The notes: generated by a model not told the origin, from the sequence alone. DNA of 64,000 bases from Chlorophyllum brunneum (GCA_963576785.1 OY756139.1:2790001-2854000), one strand, 5' to 3'; counted from the stretch's first letter, positions 45,963 through 58,221 are shown. A program made the numbers and translations.

Positions 45963-47864
45963 TCAAGATAACGTTTCTTGTTCATCAGTGTCATCACTAT
46001 CATTCACTTCAGAGGAATCTTCCTCCTCCTCTTCGAGGGCTGCCTCTGCCTCTGCCTGGGCTTGAGCTGCAGAGGCAGCGTTCGCAATAGCGAGCTCCAA
46101 CATCTTTGCCTGCTCATCAGACAACCCATACATGGACAATGAAGGCATGATAGGCGTTTCGCTCGGATCCGCGGGGTTTGGAGATGCCATCGCAACATCT
46201 TGGACATCGTTCTCCGTCGAAGTCGTAGAAATGATGGAACTCGGAATTGGTGCTACTATAACGTTGCCTGCAACATCAGGAGCCGAGCCTTGCTTCGCCG
46301 GAAGGGACTGAAGCTGGGCACGGGCAATAACACTCGCCAGAGTCGCCTGACCATTGGTGGGGTCGGTGCTCACAGACATTTGCTGGCCTTGAGGTGTGCC
46401 AAGAGCGCTTCCCACATGGGACTGCAAGAGCCCCTGTAGACCAAGTACAATGGCCTGCGTATTGGCGATAGTTGCTGGTGGGAGCTCGCCTTCTTCAGCA
46501 ACACCCGAACCATGGTAAGCCCCCTGGTTGGCATTGATATCGCTGGCTACAATACCATTCCACAATTTCGCTCTTCTCTCCTCCCGTAGCGAGTCTTCGC
46601 CATCTTCTTCATCTAGATCCACTTCCACAACATCTGCGTCTATACATATCTCGTTCTTCGGGCCGCGCGTTTTACTCCCGTTCTTATGTCGTTTGATGGC
46701 ATCTCTACGCGAGAATATCTTCTGGCATCCTCCACATTTCCAAGCTTTCTTGTCATGTAGTCTGACATGCCGCTTCAGATCGTGGTTGCGGGTGAACGAG
46801 GCTGGACAAATTGCGCAACGAAAGGGCCGATGCGTAGAATGCCCACGTTGGTGAGCACGAAGGCTGTAAAGACGAGAGAAGATTTTGCCACAGCCGGTAA
46901 CCAGGCATGGGTAGACGGCCGTCCCAATGTCGGTGGTGGCGGTAAACGAGTGTGATTGGTTCATCCATGGGTAAACCGGATATTGGGGCTGGTTGGGTAG
47001 CGTTTCTGGCGGTTGGCCTATTTGTATACCACTCAATACTCCAATAACTTGTATTAGACCACTGATCTCCTGTAGAATGTGCATTTCGTGGCCTCCGCGT
47101 GCTGACGACGTGACAGCAAACAGAAAAACTTGGTGTAGCTGCAGGCGTATGGAGGCAACAACGGCTGGGTCCAGAACCTGAGGCGCGGCATTCCCGAGAG
47201 CTTGAGTGATTATGCGGACGGCTTCAGAGATCTGCGCATATAAGTCACCATCCAAGATGCAAGGTCGCTTAAAAGGACGTTGTTCACTTGTCTCGTCGCT
47301 TTCCTCGCGTCGGCGCTTTCCTTTGTCCAGTTCCATGGAGGGGACGTTCGAGTGGCGCAATCCACCGAAAAGGTTCTCCGATTTGGCCAATGAGACGAGA
47401 ATATGGCTGAGAGGCATGGATATATGCTTAGCGACACTATTGGCCGAAACGCTTTGTTGAAGAGTTTCAAGCACGTTTCCTGCATCCGGTAGGGTAGCAG
47501 ATTCGAGGGCACTTCTTGCCATAGGATCCTGTTCGATGAGAGACAGGATGGTTTTCATGGTCGAGATGACGGCTTCCTCTTTGCGGGAATACTTCTGGGC
47601 AGGAGCTGGGGAGGCAATCAGACCTGCAGAAGCAGCCTGGGCAGCCTGGGCCTTGTTTATATCTTCCCATAATTGTTGACCGAGTCTCCGGGCAATTTCT
47701 TGGGCTTCTGCGTCGATATCAGCGTCACCGTCATCATCGCCGTCTTCCTCTTCCTCTTCCTCAGCATTGCCAGTATCATCCTCCTCTTCTTCCTCTTCCA
47801 GGTTGAGCTCAGCACTTGCAGCCGCATGGGCAGCGGCCAGGGCCTGGACAAGGCTTTCGGCCAT
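45963..47864 (-). CDS. C2H2 zinc-finger protein with acidic N-terminus, single exon
   Basis: A 633-residue intronless frame starting MAESLVQALAAAHAAASAEL, with acidic blocks (EEEEEEDDTGNAEEEEEEDG) and an Ala/Leu-rich helix, then helical segments to about residue 310. The finger region begins YPCLVTGCGKIFSRLYSLRA at about residue 317 (C2H2), then FRCAICPASFTRNHDLKRHV (C2H2) and WKCGGCQKIFSRRDAIKRHK. The third finger lacks the second His (RHKNGSK), so it is incomplete. After the fingers is an acidic patch (DVVEVDLDEEDGED) and a low-complexity tail ending EEEEEDSSEVNDSDDTDEQ. Resembles fungal Crz1-like and related C2H2 factors only in the fingers, so the regulated genes are unknown. Confidence 0.88.
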   Translation of the reverse strand: MAESLVQALAAAHAAASAELNLEEEEEEDDTGNAEEEEEEDGDDDGDADIDAEAQEIARRLGQQLWEDINKAQAAQAASAGLIASPAPAQKYSRKEEAVISTMKTILSLIEQDPMARSALESATLPDAGNVLETLQQSVSANSVAKHISMPLSHILVSLAKSENLFGGLRHSNVPSMELDKGKRRREESDETSEQRPFKRPCILDGDLYAQISEAVRIITQALGNAAPQVLDPAVVASIRLQLHQVFLFAVTSSARGGHEMHILQEISGLIQVIGVLSGIQIGQPPETLPNQPQYPVYPWMNQSHSFTATTDIGTAVYPCLVTGCGKIFSRLYSLRAHQRGHSTHRPFRCAICPASFTRNHDLKRHVRLHDKKAWKCGGCQKIFSRRDAIKRHKNGSKTRGPKNEICIDADVVEVDLDEEDGEDSLREERRAKLWNGIVASDINANQGAYHGSGVAEEGELPPATIANTQAIVLGLQGLLQSHVGSALGTPQGQQMSVSTDPTNGQATLASVIARAQLQSLPAKQGSAPDVAGNVIVAPIPSSIISTTSTENDVQDVAMASPNPADPSETPIMPSLSMYGLSDEQAKMLELAIANAASAAQAQAEAEAALEEEEEDSSEVNDSDDTDEQETLS

Positions 47865-48080
47865 TTAGAAGGGTAATAAAGGTCGTCAGAATGCCATTAA
47901 GTCGAAGGACTGGAGTGATGCAAATTTGGAAACGGCATCATTGTGTGTCACTGATTGGCAACAGCTGGTGTGAAAAGTAGTTGTACTTGTTTGTTGACTG
48001 GTTTTGCCAAGGGCGATCAGGACTCCGCAAATGGTTGCACGAATTGTAAAATCCCCCTTCTCCTTCTGCCTTACCCGACA
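47865..48080. promoter_or_regulatory. Divergent promoter region of zinc-finger and carrier genes
   Basis: 216 bp between the start codons of the zinc-finger gene (47864) and the carrier (48081), so both promoters share this stretch. No TATA box obvious. Confidence 0.5.
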
Positions 48081-49300
48081 ATGTCGAAGACCGTGAAGGA
48101 CCTGACAGCAGGTACTGTTGGTGGTATTGGTCAAGTGAATCCATAGACGTTGTCGCCCCAACTGTGACTGACCATCCTGTCAGGTGCTTGTTGGCCAACC
48201 CTTCGACATTGTCAAAGTTGTGCGTGTACTCATAGTCCTGCAAGGTTCACAGATTTCGAGCGTCTAATAGCAGCTCACAGCGGATGCAAACGTCGGCAAA
48301 GGGCACTTACTCAGGCATGCTTCACTGCGCTGGTGGAATTCTCAAGAACGAGGGACCACTTGCTTTTTACAAAGTACGAATTACCACGATGACATGATTC
48401 AGGGTATTGACCAAAATGATCTCAGGGAACATTGACGCCATTATTGGGCATAGGACTTTGCGTATCAATCCAATTTGGGGCTTTGGAATATACCAAGCGA
48501 TTTTTTGCCGCTAAAAATGCTACCAGAGGAATCGGAGGCGAAGGTGGAAAAACGCTTACTGGTTCTCAATTGTTCACTGCTGGCGTGACCGCCGGCCTCG
48601 CTAACGGCTTTGTTTCCGGACCCGTCGAGCACATTCGTATCCGTGAGTGGTTATCGCCATAAGTCGCCAACCCCGACGTGAAATTCATGTTCACCTGCTA
48701 TAAATAGGTCTGCAAACTCAGTCGAACACCAACCCAACCTGGAGTGGACCATGGGATGCCATTAAGAAAATTTACTCTGCGCATGGTGTGAAGGGCATTT
48801 ACAAAGGCCAGGCTGTAACCTTCCTCCGGGAAGCGACGGGGTACGGTGTCTATTTCTTGGCCTACGAGAAACTGGTGCAACGGGAAATCGCGAAGAAGGG
48901 TATCAGACGGGACCAAATTAGTCCCGTGAATGCAATTCTTTATGGAGCTGCTGCTGGCTATGCGGTAAGTTTCATAGTCCCCTCCTGTTGCTGAAGGCCA
49001 ATTCTTCGTAGCTCTGGGCCGTTATATACCCCATCGACATGATTAAGTCTAGAATGCAGACCGATGGTTTCACGCGCTCTACTGGTCAGAAATATAAATC
49101 TACCCTGGACTGCGTTCGGACTGTGTGGAGAACGGAAGGACTTGCTGCCTTCACTCGAGGCCTCGGTCCTACCCTTATCCGGTGCGTACCGTCAGAGTTC
49201 CCGCTATCCCAGTATTCATGAGTATACCAGTTCACCTTTCGCCAACGGTGCCACATTCCTGGGATTCGAGATGGCTGCCCGCGTCCTCGATCGGTTATAA
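48081..49300 (+). CDS. Mitochondrial carrier family (SLC25) transporter, Ymc1/ornithine-carrier-like
   Basis: Inner-membrane transporter with three tandem repeats. Repeat 1: MSKTVKDLTAGTVGGIGQVL, VGQPFDIVKVRMQTSAKGTY. Repeat 2: QLFTAGVTAGLANGFVSGPV, EHIRIRLQTQSNTNPTW. Repeat 3: VNAILYGAAAGYALWAVIYP, IDMIKSRMQTDGFTRSTGQK. The signature PX[DE]XX[KR] is read as PFDIVK, PVEHIR and PIDMIK. LLGIGLCVSIQFGALEYTKR fits carriers related to Ymc1 and the ornithine/carnitine group. Several GT-AG introns; the last joins TLIR to SPFANGATFLGFEMAARVLD. The transported substrate cannot be told from this alone. Confidence 0.88.
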
Positions 49301-49801
49301 ACTTAGAATGCAAGAAACAGGGTTGTCCGTGCTCGTATATAGAGGACCGCTTTGATTTAGAACGCATCTAGACAATTGGCCTCCATTCTTTGAGCCCTTA
49401 GATCACCTAGAAAAGCAATCTAATTATGCTGTGCATTGGATTTCACTAACGACCAGTATCTCGACCAGTACCTACGAGACTGTTCATTCTGTGGTTTCAT
49501 TCCAGCCCAACCAAAAGGCGAATAACATCAAATGATAGATAGGATTAAAAACAGTAAGGAGCTAGGAGCGCGCCGAAATGTAGACACATTCCTGGAGATT
49601 GGCGATAATGAATATCAGGCAATTGATAGCTTAAGCTAAGATAAAATTGTAATGAGAATCGCTCATGTGAAGGAGAATAGAGTTAGAATTCGGTGGTGAA
49701 CGAGTATCAAAAGGGGCAAATCTTACCAACTGAACCGGTATGACCCGCTTGCAACCGTGGACAAACCAAGCATCAGCTTGTGATTGTCAATATCAACTGG
49801 A
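49301..49801. other. Intergenic between convergent genes
   Basis: About 500 bp, A/T-rich, probably the two 3' UTRs. No gene seen. Confidence 0.45.
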
Positions 49802-51240
49802 CTATCCAAAAAGTATAGGACGTGGCTCTTTCGGTTTGGCATCAATCTCCACCTTCGGAGGAACCACAGTTCCCTCTATACCACCGCAAGCTGGATCGGT
49901 ATAGGTCCAAAGTACACCTTCTCCATCTAGCAGATCGATGCCATGACCCTCAAATTTCTCCACCCACCATATGAATATGTCTTTAATGAGTTTATCCGTG
50001 TCAGCATCAACAAGATAACCAACAGTCCGAATTTCCCGTAAACGAGGATACAGCTTGGGTGTAATCCCTTCGAAGTGAGTTTTCACGTTGGACGGTTTGT
50101 CTGGGTACAGGGTCTCAGCCTTCAGAACGCCCCGTAGACCGATTCGCCTGAGATTGGGGTGTACATGGGGGGAGATTGGCTCCGAGGTGACAGGAAACAC
50201 GAGTGAAACGAGATTGGGGCAGGCGCCAGGTTCCAGAAACACGTCGGGTCTGACATGTTCTATTGTGTGTCGGGAACCCGAGCTATCTGGTTCGGGTTCG
50301 AGATAAGGAGCAGGAGTTGGGAGGTCTACGGAGATCAAGGAATGCCCATGCTTTTCAATAAACCTACGGATTCCGTGATAGGGAACACGAGGTTTGAATG
50401 TTTGGCAATCGTGAAGAGTTATGCATAAAGTGAGGTGCTGAAGCCGGGGTAGCGAAAGAAGGCTAGCTATTTGCAAGCTTTCCTGACGGGTCGATAATAT
50501 GAGGTCAACGACGTAGGGTAGTGTTGGTGGAGGCGATGTTGAGTCGGATGACTGCGCCAGGTCGCAACCGACATAATGGCGGAGATCGAGGACACGGAGG
50601 TTTTTGAATGCGCCGAGAAAAGTGGGAGAAGTGGATGTAAATGTCGTGGTGGTGTTCACCTCATCCCAACATAGACCTCTCAAGGTCAACGCATAAAAAT
50701 TGGAAATGGCGTTCAAGAACTCGATAGGCAATGGGTGCATCCATGACCCACTGAGATTCTTTACATTTGGGCAACACTGAAAGATGCGGAAGAGGGTCTG
50801 AAGGAATCGCAGGTCGTTGGCGCCTCGTGCATGGGTGAATATCTCGATGTGAACTGGCCAGTGTCCGTAACCTGGGTCCACCTCCCCATCCGGTAAAGTA
50901 CGTCGACCAGCGAGAAGTACTTCCAGTATCGCATTTGCCCGAGCGGGACTCCGTATGACCAGATGTTCGTATAGAAACATCTCCGCCACACTCTTCCACG
51001 ACTTACAGACCATAACAAGAGCCAGCTTTGTCCGAAGGGACAAGGGCGGCGTATTTGTAGCCATCACATTATTGGATGTTCGTCTCGGCACAAAGGGATC
51101 AAGAGGCCTAATCGATGTCGACCGATGAACATGCGTAGCGAACTGGAAGATTTCCAACCACAGCTCTAGAGGAAGTTCGGGTGGTGGTCTTGCCTCCTGG
51201 TTCGGAGCGGGGATGCTACTAGTAAAGATGCTATCACCAC
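49802..51240 (-). CDS. F-box protein with C-terminal repeat-like region
   Basis: F-box motif at the 5' end: PPPELPLELWLEIFQFATHV (about 51200-51130), then LALVMVCKSWKSVAEMFLYE, the typical F-box N-terminus of the expanded Agaricomycete families. The rest, about 400 residues, is hydrophobic and leucine-rich without clear periodicity: PNVKNLSGSWMHPLPIEFLN, then LTLRGLCWDEVN and GAFKNLRVLDLRHYVGCDLA. F-box proteins bind Skp1 and choose substrates for ubiquitination. The start lies upstream; the frame stays open to a stop at about 51245 without a Met, and an acceptor (TTTACTAG, about 51223) suggests a 5' exon I could not find. The Met at 51157 is probably not the true start because it would cut the F-box in half. 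Confidence 0.8.
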
Positions 51241-53071
51241 GTCAGCACCTTGGACTAGGGCCACAGCAAGACTTGGATACCATTCAAAAGGGAATAGTAT
51301 ACGTTTCAGGCGACGCAGGAGGTAGACGTGGATGTTCAGTTCTGGGTACCACTTGGAAGGGAAGAAGCGCTTTATGCAACACAGAAACACATGCATGTTC
51401 AGCCACTCTCCTTATACGGAGCAAATGGCATCGACGGATGTGTGGCCAGCGGGAAGAACGTTGCAAAGTTGCCACAATGCCTCACCACATGCGGTTCCGC
51501 CGTTAATGGGCGTGAGGCCGCAGGCAAGCAACCACAAATAAACATTACCTCAACCAGTAGCTGTACTGAGCTCCCACCTTGGCCCGATTGCCTGTGGAAG
51601 CACTATTTGTCAAATTTGCTCTGGCTCAGGATCCGATTCGATGAATGGTGACTTGATTTCTGCCTCTAGTGCAAGCTAAAGTGCATACGTCCAAAACGCG
51701 TTCCGTCAGCCAGCGATTTCCCCAGACGGCTTAAATCGCCTCGCTAACTCGTGATTTGTTCTTCTGAATGTTCTCCCAGTGCCATCTTCCGTGATGAATG
51801 TTACGTGAGTGGCGGCACCTCCCAAAACGAGCAACGACAGATCTTCGCGGAAATTGAACTTTAATATGCTCACCCGCTTCTCGACTTCTTATTGTTATTC
51901 GGGACGCTAATATGCATGGGAAACCGGCCAACAGTGCCATAATGGCAGCACAAAAAATGGAGGCACCTCCGATCCCGCGTGACACTCCTCCCTTCGAGGG
52001 AATGGGGCACGGACGTCAGGACCTTCGGCAAAAAACGTTGATGAAGATGACATTCAAACCATTCGTCAAAAGGATTAGCGTGAGGCTAACATGTTTTTTA
52101 TCTCAACACTGTCGTTGGTCCAGCCCACGATCTCCAGTGGGAAGTCTAACCGGCACACGTGGGGTATTCATGCATCTCATGGCTCATCGCGGCGGTAATT
52201 CCATTAGAAACATACGGCACAATTAGTCACCGTCGAAATTTCTCTTCCTCAACGACACCTCATGACAAACTGACGAACGACTCGATTTTTTTCCCCGTTG
52301 ACGGGAGGTTCCTGGGCTCGAAACAATCTTTGAAACTTATTCATTGCGTCGGAACCGTTGTCACTGCTGTCAGTTAGTGTTCTGCCAGATGTCTCAAATG
52401 ACCGCTTCGGCCATCCCGCGAAGCCAGGCTGGCATCATACTATGTTAATTCAATATCTCCATCAACCCAGTCGATACCGATGATTTCGGATTGGTTACTT
52501 ATTGAAACTCCTGATAGCAGACTAGTGGAAGATTCCTGGAAATTCGAAAACGCACAGAACTCACGCGATTGTTTTAGAGGGCTCCTTCACGGGCTTTTCT
52601 TTGGACCTCAGCTACGTAGTTGCTAGTTACAATTGCCATGAGGCAGGTTTGCGATCACTTTCCTTGGAGCGATCACTGCCGGCGGCCCTACACACACCAT
52701 GCTGGTTATTCGAGCTCAGCGATGTTCCCTCGATCCCTGAATGGGCAATGATAGTGGTTAGAGGGGTGACTCGGGATCATCTGCGTTCCTATGTCGATGT
52801 CAGCATTATGTCACAAGTCTAGATTTCAAAATGCCAACGGGTCAGCAGTCCTGAACACTGCAGAAACCCTACAAGGAGTTGGCGCCACAAGCTGTCACTT
52901 GTCTATGTCAGACCGTCTCTCTGCAACTACCGCTTACATACCTACCTGATTACTCAGGAGTACGAATCTGGAAGGAACGTAAAACCCTCATATGACACAA
53001 CGTATGTAATACAAGAACTTGATGGAACTCAAAGGATACAATATGCGAGGTACATGAAATATGATACGATG
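51241..53071. other. Gene-free stretch, about 1.8 kb
   Basis: Contains the missing 5' exon of the F-box gene at most. The other frames, up to 107 codons, have no recognised domain. No repeat found. Confidence 0.45.
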
Positions 53072-54216
53072 CTACAAGCATCCAGTCGAAGAATTCAAGC
53101 GCATGAGAGCCTTCTCGTCAACGGGGTGACGTCGAAGAGGTTGAATGTTCTGCAAATACTCCAGTGGTGCAAGATACTCTGGGTTATCTTCAGACGATGT
53201 GGAACTCCCCGGACCCCGTCGTACTTGTCGGGGATACAACGTATGAGAAAGGGAGGGTGAGTCCTCCTGCTGCGTAGGAGACTCAGGCCACGCTTGCGTG
53301 TGCTGGGAGGGTGGTGATGTGGATGATCCTACTGGTGAATGCCCAGGCTTGTAGGGTACGTATTCGATCCGGGAAAATTCGGGCTCAGATTCGGGGTTGA
53401 AAATATGGTCTGGTCTACCTTTGGCGGACCTCGCACTCTTGTACTTGCCATGGGGGACGAGTAAATTTCTCAGGTGGGGTATGTCATCGATTGAACGTAG
53501 TCGTTTAATTGAGTCCTCGGTGAAATAAGCGACTAGGGACAACTGATCAGGACTCCATAGCGAGCGCGTCAAAGGGACAGCCTACTTAAATGCCATTTTC
53601 GCTGACCCCTTGGGGTATCCACGAAGACGGTATAGGTTTGTTTGATAAGAATATGGTGGGCAGGATCGAAACTAGTATCAGATTTCGCCATGAGTGGGTC
53701 GTTCCATCCGAAGTATGACAGCACATACGAGCCGTCGGAGTCGTACAACGCCTCTGAGAACAGATGCGGTTGCGGCTGCTTTTCGTGATAGAAGAGGAAG
53801 CCCTGTAGTATCTGTGAGACCTCCGTCTTGAGAAAATGTGGCGGCAAGTTGTTGGTATACCTCTCGGACTCGCGATGGACCCCAGCGAATACCTATATGA
53901 AGGGACCAAACATGAGAAACGTTTAGTGAGTGCAGAGGAACCCACCATCCGTCCAGCGCTCGATCCCGACCTTCGTGATGGCGGGTAGTTTAGAAGGGTC
54001 TTCAACTGACAAATGGATCTCACTCACCCCGGTCAACTCGGCTTGAGGTCCACGCTCTTCCCAGACGTATACTGAGCCAGGTGAAATCAAACTTCGCTCT
54101 TCGGTGTCTAATCTTCGTGTGACCATAGGGAGGATGCCCGTTAGAACAGCGTGAAAAATAACCCTCGCATCTGAAGGAGAACGGATGCGTATGCCAGTAC
54201 ATGTGGCACGCTGCAT
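53072..54216 (-). CDS. WOPR-domain (Gti1/Pac2 family) transcription regulator, copy 3
   Basis: Inverted paralogue, about 23 kb from the tandem pair. WOPRa: MQRATCTGIRIRSPSDARVI, TRRLDTEERSLISPGSVYVW, VGIERWTDG, then IRWGPSRVRE. WOPRb: GFLFYHEKQPQPHLFSEALY, then a longer insertion than in the others (VLSYFGWNDPLMAKSDTSFD), KQTYTVFVDTPRGQRKWHL and AYFTEDSIKRLRSIDDIPHL. It then has a linker rich in Ser and Pro, and ends EYLQNIQPLRRHPVDEKAL, the tail shared with copies 1 and 2, stop at 53072. Intron 53971-54027 (57 nt) has no stop and a length divisible by three, and ends AAG. GSVYVW replaces GCVYVW, so the Cys conserved in copies 1 and 2 is Ser here. All introns splice in frame, so the gene looks intact. 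Confidence 0.88.
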
Positions 54217-57200
54217 AGTAGAAGATCCAGGAATAAACGGGAGGAATTTGTGATCCAGTTTGGTTGAGGAGGATGTAGGGCGAGGGAAAGGGTAGGGGGT
54301 TGACAAGAGGCTGGTAAGACCAGGCAGCCCCAATTTAACAGAAAGCCGAACAGGGCATTTTGGAAGCAAGTGAAATCAAAGACTGATGGGGTTGTTGAAG
54401 TTTACGATACATTCCGTGGTTGAGGACCTGAATTATTGCTAACTCGACCAATATTAGAGTTTTAGAAACTGCACTTGGAGCGTAAGGGCTGTGAGTGAGT
54501 GAGAAAATGGCTATGTGCCTGAGCCGGTTTTGTCAAGTGGATCAATAACGTCAAATTGGCCGCTCATCCCCCCCTCGATAGTCGAATAGTGTAACAATTC
54601 CTTGACCTTTTCCGTCAATCCTAGATCATCGACCCCCCTGCCGGCCGGCAAGATAGTCAGTCACTTAGATCTCGCAATTGCAGGTCCTTTTATTTTCCTT
54701 TGAACCAGACCTTCGAACGATCTGTGGAACTTGCTGACTGCGGGACTCATTAGAACCATGGAACTCAGCATGGCGTACGCAGTTCTGGATGAAGTCCTCG
54801 CTGACAGAAAGCTCTTGGCTCTCAATTCACATCCCACCCCGTTGGTCCATTCCATATTTGGTCGACAAGATTCGTGAGAGAAGAGCGAGCCCTTGTGATA
54901 GATGAGATCTGTTTGACCAAAATTGGAAAACGATCTATCGTAATTTATTGGATGAATGGATGAATTAAGTATGACCCTGATTGAGTTGGTTTCGATCGCC
55001 TTCAAATTGAACCACCGGTGACCAGGTCGCTTTCCAAGTTTTACCCATGACGGAACCCGTAAGAGCAGTGAATGAGGACTTGAGTCCGACAGTCGTTACC
55101 CGAGAGAGCAGTCCGTTTCAATGTGTCCCTTGTGTTTCTTTCAGTCCATTCGCCCCCGAGCAAGACAGTGTTACGGGCAGTAAAATGATGTCATTTTACT
55201 CACCAACAACTCAGCGACCAGTTTTGTCTTGTTCGTGGCAACAGATTAATGATAGGAATCTTCCTTCACTGCCGCAGCGCTGCTATATTACTTCAATTGC
55301 ACCCGCATGTCAAATTTAAAATCATTTATACCAAAATCCTTCGTGAAGAAGCAAGTGAATGACACCAACTGGGTGTTAAGCATGCAACTAGTCGAGTTAA
55401 CAAACTTCATCTTGTTGGAGCCCCGGTTTGCGTACATTAATTTAGCCATTCCCGAATAGCGACTGTCGACATTGATTCGCGGCAGAGAAGAAACGCCTGC
55501 TCGATCGGGATTCAAAATCTATTTACCCTCGTAGTATGTCCCATTCTGACGGTGGCTTGTGCTCGACTAGAAATCCTAGGATGCAGATAAGTTTTGCGCA
55601 CATGACTTTGACAACCACCGGGGCCGCACGGTCGGAACGAATATTAGTGCATGGCTTAATTTGGGGCTCGATCTCGACAATATTTGTATCTGCTTGCTAC
55701 ACAGGTAACAGTGAGTTGTCCGAGGGCGATCTCGCTTCATCCTGACGGAGGTTTTCGTACTTCAACGGCCCGCCCTGTTAGCCTGCCAATGACCGACAGT
55801 GGCGATAATCAGCTGTATCTAGCGATTCGTGTTCGCTTATAGGCAGAACAGTGCTTAGCACCTTCGTAGAACAAGATGTCCGGAATTACCGGAAAGTAAT
55901 AGGGGATTAGATACAGTCGGATTTTTCTAATTTCTTTCGAGTTGAACAAGATAGTTTTGCACGTGTGTTGCTATAGCTGAAACGATGGAGAGCTTGTTAT
56001 TAATTAGCTGCTTTCTAGGCAATGATGAAATGTCTCCAACGCTCCCGACTTGTAATGAGCGCAAAGGCTCACTTCCGCACGCCAGACTGGAGCTTGAGAT
56101 GCTGGCACAAACCATGTGATGCCCGCTGTGACACACAGCAGGAAGTTGGTTTAAATAGCAAGCATGAAGGAGAGATTCATATCTAATGAAACATGCTGTA
56201 ATATATAGTACCACTTATTTTCTGGTCGTCGGCGACCTCCCTCCGGTTTGTGCACAATGCACTCTTCGAATGTTGCATGCAAGTCTTCTGGTGGGGGCGT
56301 GGCCGGTGGGTGAACCTCCTGCTCGTTTGTGTCACACCAAAGGGAACCAGGCTGCACTTTAGGCTCCTCCCGTTCTTGACGTTGTGCTCAGGAAGTTGGG
56401 TCACCTGCGATACGGCCTCGACAGTGTCTACCGGAATAGTGACCTTAGAGAGAGAGCGAAAAAAATCGGCACATGGTTCACACGCTGATCACCGTCGGTG
56501 AACGGGGAACGAGTGAAGGGAAATGTAGGGGAATCCGTTGAACCCCAAATTTTTAAGTTCCCGTCGCCTCGGACCCTCCTTAGGACGGTAACTTACCGAG
56601 GCTCGTAAATACCATAAGGGTGGCAGGTATTTCTCAAAGCTTCAAGTAAGGTCCCACAGTTTGGATCATGTAAATGTTACAATACTATTATGAGAGGCTC
56701 ATGCGCAGCGTCTTTTCCTAGTCTGTGTTGCAGCCTTAAGGACTTCCCTTGAGAGACAAGCCAAGGAAGGTTCTACGAACCCGGTGTGACAGGTGCGTGA
56801 TTGCTACGAGGGTGGCAGATCAATCTATTAATATCCTCCAATCATATCAGGTACCCGATAAACAGACTTGGCCCGTCTGTTCGGAGACGGCCTATAATCT
56901 CGTAATATGTCTTCATTGTGTCTCTATGCCCCGTTCTGTAACGCTGACGCTTTGAAGCAATGCCGTTGGTAAACCCTAATGGTCATCTCCACACCCAGTG
57001 GGACCAAGATATATGGGTCCCTCACAACGAATGGTATTTAGGAGTGCCTCCTACGACCCAGTACAAATAAATCTAGATGGTCGTACGGTTCATTGTTATT
57101 TTTTCGTGGCAGGCAGAGATAGCATAAATGGACTATGTAGCTTAAGCCTCAGATCCCAGACATCCACCCTTTCTTGAATGTCTTCGTCGTCCCCCACCTC

Positions 57201-58221
57201 CGAGCTAACCGTCCCTCCATTCCCATCGAAGTATTCTGAGCCCATGTCGAGGGGTTATTCGCATGAGGTCTGGTCGGAAGCGTCCGATGGAAGGTGCTTA
57301 TCTCTGTGTGTATGATCTCGCTGGTACCCTTACATTATCTCTTCGCCTCTCAGACGTGGACATCACTCTCTTTGGGCTTTCTGTAATGGATTCATTCTCG
57401 CAGTGATCTCTGGATTCCACAACCCGATGTGCACCAATTTTCGCGACCTAGTTGCGGTGTCAAATATCAATAAATATCTATCTTGACTGTTTATTTCAGG
57501 GCTCGTATTATCTCGTCAAGCAAGGTTCCGAAGACTGTAATATTTAATACACGATGCAAATAGCGTCCGGTCTGACTGGTGGCGGTTGGACCAGTGGGAC
57601 TGAGGATTCTGATGGTCGGGATCGTCTGGATCCCCGGGCATGAACACCTTCCAGACCTGAGAGCTTGACACTCATTGCCTAAACACTGAATCTCAGGAAT
57701 GCTCACGCACCCATGGATGTGATAGGGTGTTCTCAGAGGTACTTCGGAATGCGGAGTGTCTAACAGCTTCAACGTGTAAATAGAGTTTAAGATACATCGG
57801 AGGTACGACTCGAGGTGGTTAAGACAGCCCCTCATCTTCTAGGAGATAGTAAGGTCCATAAAAGAGTGCGGATATCTGAAGCGGGCCTACATAATGCATG
57901 CCTATTAGGGCGGGATGAGGGTAAATCGTGATACATCATGTCGGCGAAAATGTCCATCGAAGGCACTGTGACCATGAGGCTGAAAGTAACAAAGCAGATA
58001 AGAATAGCACCAAAACACCCGAAATGAGAAGACTATCTATACGTATATAAGGTATGTCCACAAGAAATCACATCAGAAAACGGCAGGAATGATGTGGCGA
58101 GAGATGAATGGTCGACATTTTTCTCCGGTCACGACCTTCCGGGGGATCTCTACCAGATCGCCCCAGGTCCGAGGGAAGGATACTGATGGTTGGGAAGGGT
58201 GAGTATATTAATGCATATCCT
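54217..58221. other. Gene-poor stretch, about 4.0 kb
   Basis: The longest gap. Frames reach about 114 codons but none shows a domain or an exon chain. A 45-codon frame at about 57177-57314 (MSSSSPTSELTVPPFPSKYS) looks like a plausible protein start but stops early. A 10-bp inverted repeat at 55179-55200 is listed separately. I see no transposon ends. Confidence 0.5.
55179..55200. repeat. Perfect 10-bp inverted repeat with CRE-like centre
   Basis: Arms AGTAAAATGA and TCATTTTACT separated by TG. The centre reads TGATGTCA, one base from the ATF/CREB element TGACGTCA. Could be a bZIP site or chance. Confidence 0.35.

Noticed and set aside
57177..57314. Short frame MSSSSPTSELTVPP
   Set aside because: Ends after 45 codons with no downstream exon found.
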